A stretch of DNA of 64,000 bases, from assembly GCA_963829135.1 (NCBI GenBank), contig CAWHHO010000006.1, positions 620,001 to 684,000 on the forward strand, read 5' to 3'. The position numbers and the translations under genes were made by a program. Position 1 is the stretch's first letter, and each line of letters starts with the position of its first letter. Shown here piece by piece: positions 47,857-56,245 of this stretch. Origin of the DNA: Kumtagia sp963829135. GTDB lineage: Bacteria; Pseudomonadota; Alphaproteobacteria; Rhizobiales; Rhizobiaceae. The notes beneath the pieces are model-generated. The model did not search any database, was not told where the DNA came from, and worked only from the letters and a program-made list of their open reading frames with translations.

Positions 47857-49485
47857 ATGGCGCGATATATATTCATCACTGGCGGCGTGGTTTCCTCACT
47901 TGGAAAGGGCATAGCGGCAGCAGCACTCGGTGCGCTGTTGCAGGCACGCGGCTACCGCGCCCGCATCAAGAAGCTCGACCCCTATCTCAACGTCGATCCC
48001 GGCACCATGTCGCCCTATCAGCATGGCGAGGTTTTCGTGACCGACGACGGGGCGGAAACCGACCTTGATCTCGGCCACTATGAGCGCTTCACGGGGCGCT
48101 CGGCCAATCAGTCGGATAATATCACCACCGGACGCATCTACAAGAACATCATCGATCGCGAGCGGCGTGGCGACTATCTCGGCGCCACCGTCCAGGTCAT
48201 CCCGCACGTCACCGACGAGATCAAGAATTTCATCCGCGACGGCAATGAAGACTACGACTTCGTGCTTTGCGAGATCGGGGGTACCGTCGGCGATATCGAG
48301 GCGATGCCTTTTCTCGAGGCAATCCGCCAGGTCGGCAATGACCTGCCGCGTGGGCAGGCCGTCTACATCCACCTGACGCTGATGCCTTATATTCCAACGG
48401 CCGGCGAGTTGAAGACCAAGCCCACCCAGCACTCGGTCAAGGAACTTCGCTCGATCGGCATCGCGCCGGATATTCTGCTCGTTCGCGCTGATCGCGTTAT
48501 CCCGAAGGAGGAGCGTCGCAAGCTATCGCTTTTCTGCAACGTTCGGGAAAGCGCGGTCATTCAGGCGCTCGATGTCGGCCATATCTATGATGTGCCGTTA
48601 GCCTATCACAAGGAAGGCCTCGATTCGGAAGTGCTTGCCGCTTTCGGCATCGATCCGGCCCCGAAGCCGCGCATGGACGCCTGGCAGGCTGTCTCCCGCA
48701 ACATCCACAACCCGGAGGGAGAGGTTACGATCGCCGTGGTCGGCAAGTACACCGGCCTGAAGGACGCCTACAAATCCCTGATCGAGGCGCTGTCGCATGG
48801 TGGCCTCGCGAACCGCGTGAAGGTCAAGCTCGACTGGATCGAATCGGAAATCTTCGAGAAGGAAGATCCTGCGCCCTTCCTGGAAAAAGTTCACGGCATC
48901 CTGGTGCCGGGAGGGTTTGGCGAGCGTGGGTCCGAGGGCAAGATCCTCGCCGCGAAATTCGCCCGCGAACGCAAGGTCCCGTATTTCGGGATCTGCTTCG
49001 GCATGCAGATGGCCTGCATCGAAGCGGCACGCTCGCTGGCTGGCGTCTCCGCGGCGTCGTCAACGGAGTTCGGTCCAACGCAGGAGCCCGTCGTTGGTCT
49101 GATGACCGAATGGCTGAAGGGCAATATGCTGGAAAAGCGCCAGCAAGCCGGCGATCTCGGCGGTACGATGCGACTTGGCGCTTATGAGGCGCGGTTGGCG
49201 GGGGGATCGAAGATCGCGGAAATCTATGGCGACACCGAGATTTCCGAACGCCACCGCCATCGCTACGAAGTCAACATCGACTACAAGGAGCGGCTGGAGG
49301 CGTGCGGGCTGGTGTTCGCGGGTATGTCGCCGGATGGCGTGTTGCCCGAAACCATCGAGTATCCCGATCATCCCTGGTTCATCGGCGTGCAGTATCACCC
49401 CGAGCTCAAAAGCCGTCCGCTCGATCCGCATCCGCTATTCGCCAGCTTCATCGAAGCCGCCGTCGAGCAATCGCGCCTGGTGTAG
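47857..49485 (+). CDS. pyrG: CTP synthase
   Basis: 542 residues. Makes CTP from UTP with glutamine. Synthetase domain: FITGGVVSSLGKGIAAAALG and EIGGTVGDIEAMPF. Glutamine amidotransferase domain: nucleophile cysteine in YFGICFGMQMA and the His-Glu pair in GVQYHPELKSRP. ATG 47857 gives the universal MARYIFITGG start. Flanked by terminators on both sides, so transcribed alone. Confidence 0.98.
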   Translation: MARYIFITGGVVSSLGKGIAAAALGALLQARGYRARIKKLDPYLNVDPGTMSPYQHGEVFVTDDGAETDLDLGHYERFTGRSANQSDNITTGRIYKNIIDRERRGDYLGATVQVIPHVTDEIKNFIRDGNEDYDFVLCEIGGTVGDIEAMPFLEAIRQVGNDLPRGQAVYIHLTLMPYIPTAGELKTKPTQHSVKELRSIGIAPDILLVRADRVIPKEERRKLSLFCNVRESAVIQALDVGHIYDVPLAYHKEGLDSEVLAAFGIDPAPKPRMDAWQAVSRNIHNPEGEVTIAVVGKYTGLKDAYKSLIEALSHGGLANRVKVKLDWIESEIFEKEDPAPFLEKVHGILVPGGFGERGSEGKILAAKFARERKVPYFGICFGMQMACIEAARSLAGVSAASSTEFGPTQEPVVGLMTEWLKGNMLEKRQQAGDLGGTMRLGAYEARLAGGSKIAEIYGDTEISERHRHRYEVNIDYKERLEACGLVFAGMSPDGVLPETIEYPDHPWFIGVQYHPELKSRPLDPHPLFASFIEAAVEQSRLV

Positions 49486-49539
49486 CCAGTATCGAAGACT
49501 TACGACATGGCGCATCGCAGCTACCAGATGCGTCACGAA

Positions 49540-49566
49540 AAAGCCCGGCGCAATGCCGGGCTTTAT
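49540..49566. terminator. Bidirectional terminator between pyrG and the exported-protein gene
   Basis: Perfect 10-bp stem AAAGCCCGGC-GCAAT-GCCGGGCTTT (49540-49564), with A-rich bases before and T-rich bases after, so it can serve both convergent genes. Confidence 0.88.
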
Positions 49567-49588
49567 CGGTTCAACAGTGCGAGGGAGC

Positions 49589-50776
49589 TTAGTCGTTGGA
49601 TCTGACAGTGATGCCAAGCGTCTTTGTCAGGTCGATCGGATTGGTCATACCGGTGGCGGCGATCTGGGCAAAGGGTACCGGAGCAGGCGGGACAGCCGAA
49701 ATCTGCAGGCTTTTCGGGTTGTCGAGATATTTGGTGACCGCCTCAGTGACGACCGAAGATAGTTCGGGATTATTGAGCTGTGCCGCCAGGAACGGCACGA
49801 TCGCCTTTGCCTGGTTCTTTATATCGTCCGAGCTCATATTCTGGTTCTTGGCGATGTAGTCGATCGCCTTGCCGGTCAACGAGTTGTCGTCCCAGCGCAG
49901 GCTTGCTGAATTGAACGTGATCTGCTGCATCAGTCCGAGCATGGCGAGACCTTGAGCTGAATCGTCGGCGCCCTCCGGTTTAGCGGCCATCTTCGCCTGC
50001 ATCTCCTGCATCGACTTGATGAAGGCCGGCGTATACCCGCCCACGTCGAAGGTCAGGCCAAAGGTGCCGGCATTGTCGACGGTGATGTCGTACTTGCTAA
50101 AGTTCATGCGCCCATCCGATGGCTGCCACGTGCCGGCCATCTGAAGCGATCCCGTCACATTCTGGTACCCCAGCGCTTCGATAGCCGCCTTCGCCTGCGG
50201 GTCCTCTGCAAGAGAGAGGTCGGCGGTAAACTTTTCGGCCGAAGCAGTGAAGTCCATCGGCTTTCCCTCTGCCATCGGCGTAATGTGCGCCGTCAGGTTC
50301 TGCAGGGAGAAAGCGGTCTTGCCGCCCATCTTGACGTTGACGCTGGCAAGGTCGGCGCCTTCATACATCAACAGATTTGCCACCGGGTCTGTCGAGCCGG
50401 CTGCTGGCAGCTTGAGGCCGGTCAGCGTGAACGGGCTGATCTCGACGGTCGTGCCATCTTCCACCTTGCTGAAGGCCTCGGTGGTCGTTGTCTCGATACG
50501 GTAGCCGCCATTGTCCTCGGTAACGCCCGAGAAACTGAGCTTGCCCAGCTCGAACGGGGCAGGATGGCCCCCCATGGTCACCTTCACGCCTTCAATCGTG
50601 AACGCTGAGGCGTCGCCGTTAACGGCAGACCAGCTGACAGCCATACCCTGCTTGGAGAGCATCTCCTTGATTCGGTCGGCGACAGCAGTCGCATCCTGTG
50701 CGTAGGCGGAAGCGGTCGTGGAGAACAGAAAAGCCGAAAAGGCCAGTTTGGTAACGATGTCACGATAGATCAACAT
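49589..50776 (-). CDS. Exported protein of unknown function
   Basis: 395 residues. A signal peptide (cleavage near ASAYA-QDA, residue ~26) is followed by a beta-rich sequence with repeated patterns such as FTIEGVKVTMGG, LSFSGVTEDNG and FTLTGLKLPAAG, suggesting a lipid-binding or AsmA-like/DUF945-like beta-groove. I recognise no specific family. Probably periplasmic. It is convergent with pyrG across a shared terminator and divergent from parC (182-bp spacer). Confidence 0.65.
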   Translation of the reverse strand: MLIYRDIVTKLAFSAFLFSTTASAYAQDATAVADRIKEMLSKQGMAVSWSAVNGDASAFTIEGVKVTMGGHPAPFELGKLSFSGVTEDNGGYRIETTTTEAFSKVEDGTTVEISPFTLTGLKLPAAGSTDPVANLLMYEGADLASVNVKMGGKTAFSLQNLTAHITPMAEGKPMDFTASAEKFTADLSLAEDPQAKAAIEALGYQNVTGSLQMAGTWQPSDGRMNFSKYDITVDNAGTFGLTFDVGGYTPAFIKSMQEMQAKMAAKPEGADDSAQGLAMLGLMQQITFNSASLRWDDNSLTGKAIDYIAKNQNMSSDDIKNQAKAIVPFLAAQLNNPELSSVVTEAVTKYLDNPKSLQISAVPPAPVPFAQIAATGMTNPIDLTKTLGITVRSND

Positions 50777-50958
50777 GGTCGCTTCCTGAGATTGAAGGGG
50801 ATCTTCTGCACCCTCAACTCCTCCAGAAGATGGTCCGGAACAAGGCGCGAGCGCTCATAGGACAAATATCTGCGGAAAACGCAAGGCGGGTACGCCGGAT
50901 GGAGTGAATGTCCTTACACGCTCTTGCCGCGAATCACACGGTTCGCTAACCGAATCGC

Positions 50959-53241
50959 ATGGGAAATCAACTTCCGCCGCCGGCCTCCGGTGGCGATTCT
51001 ATTGAGCCGGTCGACCTCAAGAAGGCGCTCGAGGAGCGCTACCTCGCCTATGCACTGTCGACCATCATGCACCGCGCCCTGCCGGATGTACGAGATGGGC
51101 TGAAGCCCGTCCACCGCCGCATCATGCACGCGATGCGGCTGCTGCGCCTCAATCCCGACCAGGGCTTCGCAAAATGCGCACGCATCGTCGGCGAGGTGAT
51201 GGGCAAATTCCACCCGCATGGCGACCAATCGATCTATGACGCACTGGTGCGGCTGGCCCAGGAATTCTCCGTTCGCTATCCGCTGGTGGACGGGCAGGGG
51301 AACTTCGGCAACATCGACGGCGATAATGCCGCGGCGATGCGCTACACCGAAGCACGCATGACCGAGGTTGCAACGGCGCTGCTGGAAGGCATCACCGAAG
51401 ACGCGGTCGATTTCCGCCCGACCTACAACGAGGAAGACGAGGAGCCGGTCGTTCTCCCGGGTGCTTTCCCGAACCTGCTCGCGAACGGCTCATCGGGCAT
51501 CGCAGTGGGCATGGCAACCTCGATCCCGCCGCACAATGCCGCCGAACTGTGCGACGCCGCGCTGCATCTCATCGACAATCCGACGGCCAGCGTCGGCGAC
51601 CTCATGCATTTCGTGCAGGGACCGGATTTCCCGACAGGTGGCATCATAGTGGATGGCCGCGATGCCATTCTGGAAGCCTACGAAACGGGCCGCGGCGGAT
51701 TCCGGCTGCGTGCCCGCTATACGACGGAGGATCAGGGCAGGGGTACCTGGCAGATCATCGTCACCGAAATTCCCTATCAGGTGCAGAAGTCGAAGCTGAT
51801 CGAGAAGATTGCCGAACTGCTGCTTGCCCGAAAACTACCGTTGCTCGAGGACGTGCGCGATGAAAGCGCGGAAGACATTCGCGTCGTGCTGGTGCCCAAG
51901 AGCCGCTCCGTTGACCCGAGCCTGTTGATGGAATCGCTCTACAAACTCTCCGACCTCGAGACCCGTTTCCCGCTCAATATGAACGTGCTGTCGCGCGGCA
52001 AGGTGCCGAACGTGCTGTCGCTCAAGCAGGTGCTGAAGGAGTGGCTCGAACACCGCAAGGAAGTGCTGATCCGCCGGTCGAAGCACCGGCTTGCCGATAT
52101 CGAGCGCCGGCTTGAGGTGCTTGCGGGCTTTCTGATCGCCTACCTCAACATCGATGAGGTGATCCGCATCATTCGCGAGGAGGACGAGCCGAAACAGGTG
52201 ATGATGGCGCGGTGGTCGTTGACCGATGTCCAGGCCGAAGCCGTCCTCAACCTGCGCCTGCGCCAGTTGCGCAAACTGGAAGAGATCGAAATCCGCAAGG
52301 AGTTCGACGCTTTGACAGCCGAAAAGGCGCAGATCGAAGCGCTGCTAGGCTCCGAGGCGAAGCAGTGGCAGACCGTCGCCTGGCAGATCCAGAAAGTCCG
52401 CCGCGATTTCGGGCCGGAGCAGAACCCGGAACTGGGCAAGCGCCGTACGACGTTCGCGGACGCGCCCGACCACGACCTTACCGATATCCATCATGCGATG
52501 ATCGAGAAGGAGCCGGTGACCGTAGTCGTCTCGGCAAAGGGCTGGCTGCGCGCAATGAAGGGGCATCTGACGGATTTCTCGCAGCTGACGTTCAAGGAAG
52601 GCGATAGCCTGCAACTCGCATTCCTGGCGCAAACGACCGACAAGATCCTTGTCTTTACCACCGGCGGCAAGTTCTACACGATCGGCGCAGACAGGCTGCC
52701 GGGAGGACGCGGTCATGGAGAGCCAATCCGCATCATCGTGGATATGGAGAACGACCAGGACATTCTAACGGCTTTCGTCCACGATCCGAAGCGCAAGCTG
52801 CTGGTGGTGTCGCGCAGCGGCTACGGCTTCCTTGTGCCGGAGGCGGAGGTCGCCGCCAACACCCGCAAGGGGAAGCAGGTGATGAACGTGAAATCACCGG
52901 ACGAGGCGGTTCTCTGCGTCGCCGTCCCCGACGAACACGATCACTTGGCGATCGTCGGCGAAAATCGCAAGATGTTGGTCTTCCCGTTCCGCGATGACAA
53001 GCGGCCCGACGACCGCGTGCCCGAAATGGCGCGCGGCAAGGGTGTGCGGCTGCAGCGCTACAAGGATGGCGGTGCGCTCGATGTGCGGACCTTCATCATG
53101 GCGTTCGGACTCACCTGGCAGGATTCGTCAGGACGCACCTTCACACGCACCCCGGACGAACTCGGAGAGTGGAAGAGTGCACGCGCTACTGCCGGGCGCA
53201 TGGTTCCGAAAGGATTCCCACGCAGCGGCAAGTTCTCATAG
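50959..53241 (+). CDS. parC: DNA topoisomerase IV subunit A
   Basis: 760 residues, shorter than GyrA and with the ParC-type C-terminus. It decatenates daughter chromosomes together with ParE. GEVMGKFHPHGDQSIYDALV and the active-site tyrosine in AAAMRYTEARMT are visible; the helical tower and a short beta-pinwheel tail (from ~500) follow. ATG 50959 gives MGNQLPPPASGG. parE is not in the window. Confidence 0.95.
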   Translation: MGNQLPPPASGGDSIEPVDLKKALEERYLAYALSTIMHRALPDVRDGLKPVHRRIMHAMRLLRLNPDQGFAKCARIVGEVMGKFHPHGDQSIYDALVRLAQEFSVRYPLVDGQGNFGNIDGDNAAAMRYTEARMTEVATALLEGITEDAVDFRPTYNEEDEEPVVLPGAFPNLLANGSSGIAVGMATSIPPHNAAELCDAALHLIDNPTASVGDLMHFVQGPDFPTGGIIVDGRDAILEAYETGRGGFRLRARYTTEDQGRGTWQIIVTEIPYQVQKSKLIEKIAELLLARKLPLLEDVRDESAEDIRVVLVPKSRSVDPSLLMESLYKLSDLETRFPLNMNVLSRGKVPNVLSLKQVLKEWLEHRKEVLIRRSKHRLADIERRLEVLAGFLIAYLNIDEVIRIIREEDEPKQVMMARWSLTDVQAEAVLNLRLRQLRKLEEIEIRKEFDALTAEKAQIEALLGSEAKQWQTVAWQIQKVRRDFGPEQNPELGKRRTTFADAPDHDLTDIHHAMIEKEPVTVVVSAKGWLRAMKGHLTDFSQLTFKEGDSLQLAFLAQTTDKILVFTTGGKFYTIGADRLPGGRGHGEPIRIIVDMENDQDILTAFVHDPKRKLLVVSRSGYGFLVPEAEVAANTRKGKQVMNVKSPDEAVLCVAVPDEHDHLAIVGENRKMLVFPFRDDKRPDDRVPEMARGKGVRLQRYKDGGALDVRTFIMAFGLTWQDSSGRTFTRTPDELGEWKSARATAGRMVPKGFPRSGKFS

Positions 53242-53495
53242 ATCGAGGTCGTAAGCGCATTTCTGCGGTTCAACAGGCTCTTCATGAGGGATACGGCTCA
53301 GCCATGTTTCGGCGGCATGACGTGAGCGGCATCTCAAAAGCTCTCATGGTGAGCGTGTCGAACCATGGGGCGTCGCTTGGCCATGACTTAAGGTGTCTGT
53401 ACGACGAAGTGGACGTCCTGGCGCTGCTTAGCGGATTGAACTACCGCTTCGGGGCGTTATCCTTTCTACGGCCGAGTGGGCACCACGGAACGCGA

Positions 53496-54653
53496 ATGAG
53501 TCGGACGTTTTGCAAGCTGGCGGTTACTGGGCTGCTGATCGTATTCGGTGCAGCGATGGCAGGTGCGCAGCCCTTCGAGACAAAGGCATCGGAAGCGCTG
53601 ATGATCGAGGCCGATACCGGCACGATCCTGTTTTCGAAGAATCCGGACAAACCGATAGCGCCGGCATCGCTCGCCAAGCTTATGACGATGGAGGTTGTCT
53701 TCCGCGCGCTAAAGGAGGGCATCCATACGCTCAGCGACACCTTTCCCGTCAGCGAGAATGCCTGGCGCACGGGTGGTGCACCGTCGGGCACTTCGACCAT
53801 GTTCGCGGCGCTGAAGTCCAGCATATCGCTCGGGGATCTGATCCAGGGCGTGATCGTGCAATCCGCAAACGATGGCTGCATCATCATCGCTGAAGGGTTT
53901 GCCGGTAGCGAGGCCGCCTTTGCCCAGCGGATGAACGAGCGCGCCAAAGCCATCGGACTGAAAGCGTCGGTGTTTAGAAACGCCACCGGCCTGCCCGCCA
54001 AAGGACAGGCGGTGACGATGAGCGACCTCGTGGACCTTGCCCTCCATATTCAGCGCGAATATCCGGAGCTATACAAGTATTACGCTCAGCCGGATTTTAC
54101 TTGGAACAGGATCACGCAGCGCAACCGAAACCCGCTGCTGGCGATGGACATCGGCGCGGACGGACTGGGCATCGGCTTCACCGAAGGAGAAGGCTACGCC
54201 ATCGTCGGCTCGGTCGCGCAAGGCGACAGGCGGGTGATCGCGGCGATGGGCGGGATGGCGAGCGACCGGGAGCGCGCCTCCGAGGCGCGAAGGCTGCTCG
54301 ATTGGGGACTGTCGGCGTTTCAGAAAACAGCGCTTTTCGCGCCGGACGAGATTGTCGGCGAGGTCAGCGTGTATGGCGGTGACGCGGACAGCGTCACCCT
54401 CAAGACAAAGAGTCCGATTGCTGCCTTTACGCCAACGGAAGGTCAGGAGCGACTCTCGGCACGTATTGTCTATTTGGGCCCGGTTGTTGCCCCGGTTGAA
54501 GCCGGTGCGCAAATCGGAGAGTTGCACCTCTATGTCGGCGACATGCTCAGCCAGGAAACACCGCTCTACGCCGCCCAGGCAGTCCCGGTCGGCGCGATCC
54601 ATCGCCGCGCCTTCGACGCGGTCGGTGAATTGCTGACGGGTTGGATGAGGTGA
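53496..54653 (+). CDS. D-alanyl-D-alanine carboxypeptidase family protein (DacF-like) lacking the KTG motif
   Basis: 385 residues. Signal peptide MSRTFCKLAVTGLLIVFGAA (cleavage near AGA-QPF). Penicillin-binding fold with SxxK in PASLAKLM and SxN in QSANDG. At the place of the KTG box the sequence reads DGLGIGFTEGEGY (G225-I226-G227), so the conserved lysine is absent. A beta-sandwich C-domain follows (~280-385). It trims the stem pentapeptide of peptidoglycan if active. The 254-nt stretch before it (53242-53495) shows no convincing gene. In related genomes tmk-holB-metG follow directly; here IS110 and repeats intervene. Confidence 0.85.
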   Translation: MSRTFCKLAVTGLLIVFGAAMAGAQPFETKASEALMIEADTGTILFSKNPDKPIAPASLAKLMTMEVVFRALKEGIHTLSDTFPVSENAWRTGGAPSGTSTMFAALKSSISLGDLIQGVIVQSANDGCIIIAEGFAGSEAAFAQRMNERAKAIGLKASVFRNATGLPAKGQAVTMSDLVDLALHIQREYPELYKYYAQPDFTWNRITQRNRNPLLAMDIGADGLGIGFTEGEGYAIVGSVAQGDRRVIAAMGGMASDRERASEARRLLDWGLSAFQKTALFAPDEIVGEVSVYGGDADSVTLKTKSPIAAFTPTEGQERLSARIVYLGPVVAPVEAGAQIGELHLYVGDMLSQETPLYAAQAVPVGAIHRRAFDAVGELLTGWMR

Positions 54654-54715
54654 AAGTGTGCCGCGTGCAACGTCATCAAGGCGGCCGCTAGTCTAGTGTG
54701 ATGCCCCACTCTCCT

Positions 54716-54742
54716 CTTGTGGGAGAAGGTGCCTGAACGAAG
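54716..54742 (+). repeat. Dispersed intergenic repeat, copy 1
   Basis: Shares 25 of 27 bases with 54868-54894 (common core GAGAAGGTGCCTGA). The TCTCC before and GGAGA inside form a small hairpin. An inverted partial copy lies at 56139-56151. Sequences of this type are common between rhizobial genes. Confidence 0.6.
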
Positions 54743-54867
54743 CCAAGGCAGATGACGGGTGCTCCAACTCGGCGTGCCGTTCTTCGTCTCTGCTCCTGCC
54801 CACTTATGTCAATCTCCAATCTCTTAGCCACTGGCTGTGCGATTGCTGAAGCGCTGCCCCTTTTCCG

Positions 54868-54894
54868 CTTGTGAGAGAAGGTGCCTGAGCGAAG
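54868..54894 (+). repeat. Dispersed intergenic repeat, copy 2
   Basis: See copy 1 at 54716-54742. It ends 15 nt before the left boundary proposed for the IS110 element. Its first 13 bases are repeated inverted at 56139-56151. Confidence 0.6.
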
Positions 54895-54908
54895 CGGAGG
54901 CCGGGTGA

Positions 54909-55907
54909 GCGACTATGCTTGGTGTCAAGTTGCATTAGCAAACTCATTTCGCGCGTCGCGTGCTTTAGCATTGAGGATGACAAGGAGTTTTCTGGCGAGC
55001 GCGATGCGGATGACCATTTTGGGTTTTCCGGCCTTGTGCAACCTGTCGTGGAAGGCGGCGAGATGGGGGTCGTAGCGTGCAGCGATACGGGCTATGAGGA
55101 AGAGGATGGAGCGCGGCCCGGCGCGGCCGCCGCGCACCGGGCGATGGCCCTGGCGGTTGCCGCTGTCGTTGGCGATGGGGGCAAGCCCGATGACTTTGGT
55201 GACGGCCTTGTTGGAGATCAGGCCGATCTCCGGCACCTGCGCCATCAGCACGGCGACGGTGCGGCTGGCGACGCCTTTGACGGTACGAAAGGCGGCGTCG
55301 AGGCGCGCCCACAGCGGATCGTCGTCGATCAGCGAGGCGATCTCGCCGGACAGCCGGCGCTCCTGGCGCTTAAGCAGGGCGATAACCTCATCGATACTGT
55401 CCAGTATCTCCGCGCTGCTGGCCGCGGCCCTGCGCTGTTTGTTGGCGGCAAGGTCGCCGGTCACCTGAGAAAGTCGGGAAACCAGCGCCTTGAGCCGCTG
55501 CTGAGCGGGGCTCGGCGGCGGCGCCGGCGGGACCTTCCTGACCACGGCGTAATAGGCGATCACGCCGGCGTCGATCCGATCGGTCTTCTCCAGAAAACCC
55601 ATCGCCTCGGCGAAATGCCGCACATTGCGCGCATTGAGTGGCGCCGCGCAGGGCTGGCCGAGCTCCGACAGGAGCAGGTAAGCCAGTCGCTCGTAGCCGC
55701 CGGAGGCTTCCATCGCCACCAACTCGACCGCATGGTGGCCGCACCAGGCGACCAGTTCGGCGATACCGGCCGCGTCGTTGCCGAAGCGCCCCGTCATCCC
55801 GCCCGGCCAGACGTGGCCGTCCAGCCAGTCCTTCGAAACATCAACTCCACAAACGATTCTGTTCACGGTAACCTGCCTTGTGCGTACGATTGGAGCCAAG
55901 CGACTAT
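54909..55907 (-). mobile_element. IS110-family insertion sequence (boundaries tentative)
   Basis: An IS110-type transposase gene is bracketed by the direct repeat GCGACTAT (54909-54916 and 55900-55907) and short inverted CTTGG/CCAAG (54918-54922, 55896-55900). IS110 elements lack long terminal inverted repeats, so these edges are only a proposal. The element may extend to about 56040 if the upstream non-coding DNA belongs to it. It lies between dispersed repeats. Confidence 0.6.
54925..55899 (-). CDS. IS110-family transposase (DEDD_Tnp_IS110 + Transposase_20)
   Basis: 324 residues. N-terminal RuvC-like DEDD domain: CGVDVSKDWLDGHVWPG, VAMEASGGYERLAYLL and TDRIDAGVIAYYA supply the acidic residues. 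C-terminal domain (~190-290) has VKGVASRTVAVLMAQVPEIG and the conserved serine region SGNRQGHRPVRGGRAGPRS. GTG 55866 (VNRIVCGVDVSK, AAGGCAGG upstream) may be the true start. The frame is intact, so the element could be active. IS110 recombinases are guided by a bridge RNA from the element's non-coding end. Confidence 0.9.
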   Translation of the reverse strand: MAPIVRTRQVTVNRIVCGVDVSKDWLDGHVWPGGMTGRFGNDAAGIAELVAWCGHHAVELVAMEASGGYERLAYLLLSELGQPCAAPLNARNVRHFAEAMGFLEKTDRIDAGVIAYYAVVRKVPPAPPPSPAQQRLKALVSRLSQVTGDLAANKQRRAAASSAEILDSIDEVIALLKRQERRLSGEIASLIDDDPLWARLDAAFRTVKGVASRTVAVLMAQVPEIGLISNKAVTKVIGLAPIANDSGNRQGHRPVRGGRAGPRSILFLIARIAARYDPHLAAFHDRLHKAGKPKMVIRIALARKLLVILNAKARDARNEFANAT

Positions 55908-55984
55908 TCGGTCGTGCGTGACAAAGGCGAAGATCCCAAGCTCACCCACGGTTGTAGCCGAAGGGGTAACGGGCGACTTCACCA

Positions 55985-56018
55985 AACCGCGAACCGGATG
56001 GCCATCCGGTTCGCGGTT
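55985..56018. repeat. 34-bp perfect palindrome
   Basis: 17-base arms without spacer: the left arm AACCGCGAACCGGATGG is exactly complementary to the right arm. It lies in the 346-nt non-coding stretch (55900-56245) between the IS110 transposase and the Arg/Pro-rich gene; nothing else but dispersed repeats was seen there. Confidence 0.85.
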
Positions 56019-56061
56019 CAGTCGCTTCAATCGCACAAAATTACTCAAGTGCAGATACAAG

Positions 56062-56090
56062 GGGTGCTCCAGCTTGGCTTGGCGTGCCGT
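56062..56090 (+). repeat. Second copy of the GGGTGCTCCA...GGCGTGCCGT repeat
   Basis: Matches 54757-54780 (same strand) except for a small insertion. Together with the inverted fragment at 56139-56151 it shows that the same repeat family lies on both sides of IS110. Confidence 0.5.
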
Positions 56091-56245
56091 GCTCCGTTCA
56101 ACACCCCTCATCCGTCTTGGTGCTGCGCCCCAAAACATCTTCTCTCACAAGGAAGAAGGATAACCGCTCGAGCAAGTCTCACAAAGCATCTTGCCATGTG
56201 TTCTTTGTTTGTTCTATGTTTCTGTCGCCAACAACGGAAGCGCCG

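Noticed and set aside
53169..53495. N-terminal extension of the DacF-like protein across 53169-53495
   Set aside because: It overlaps the end of parC and lacks homology, while a clean signal peptide begins at ATG 53496.
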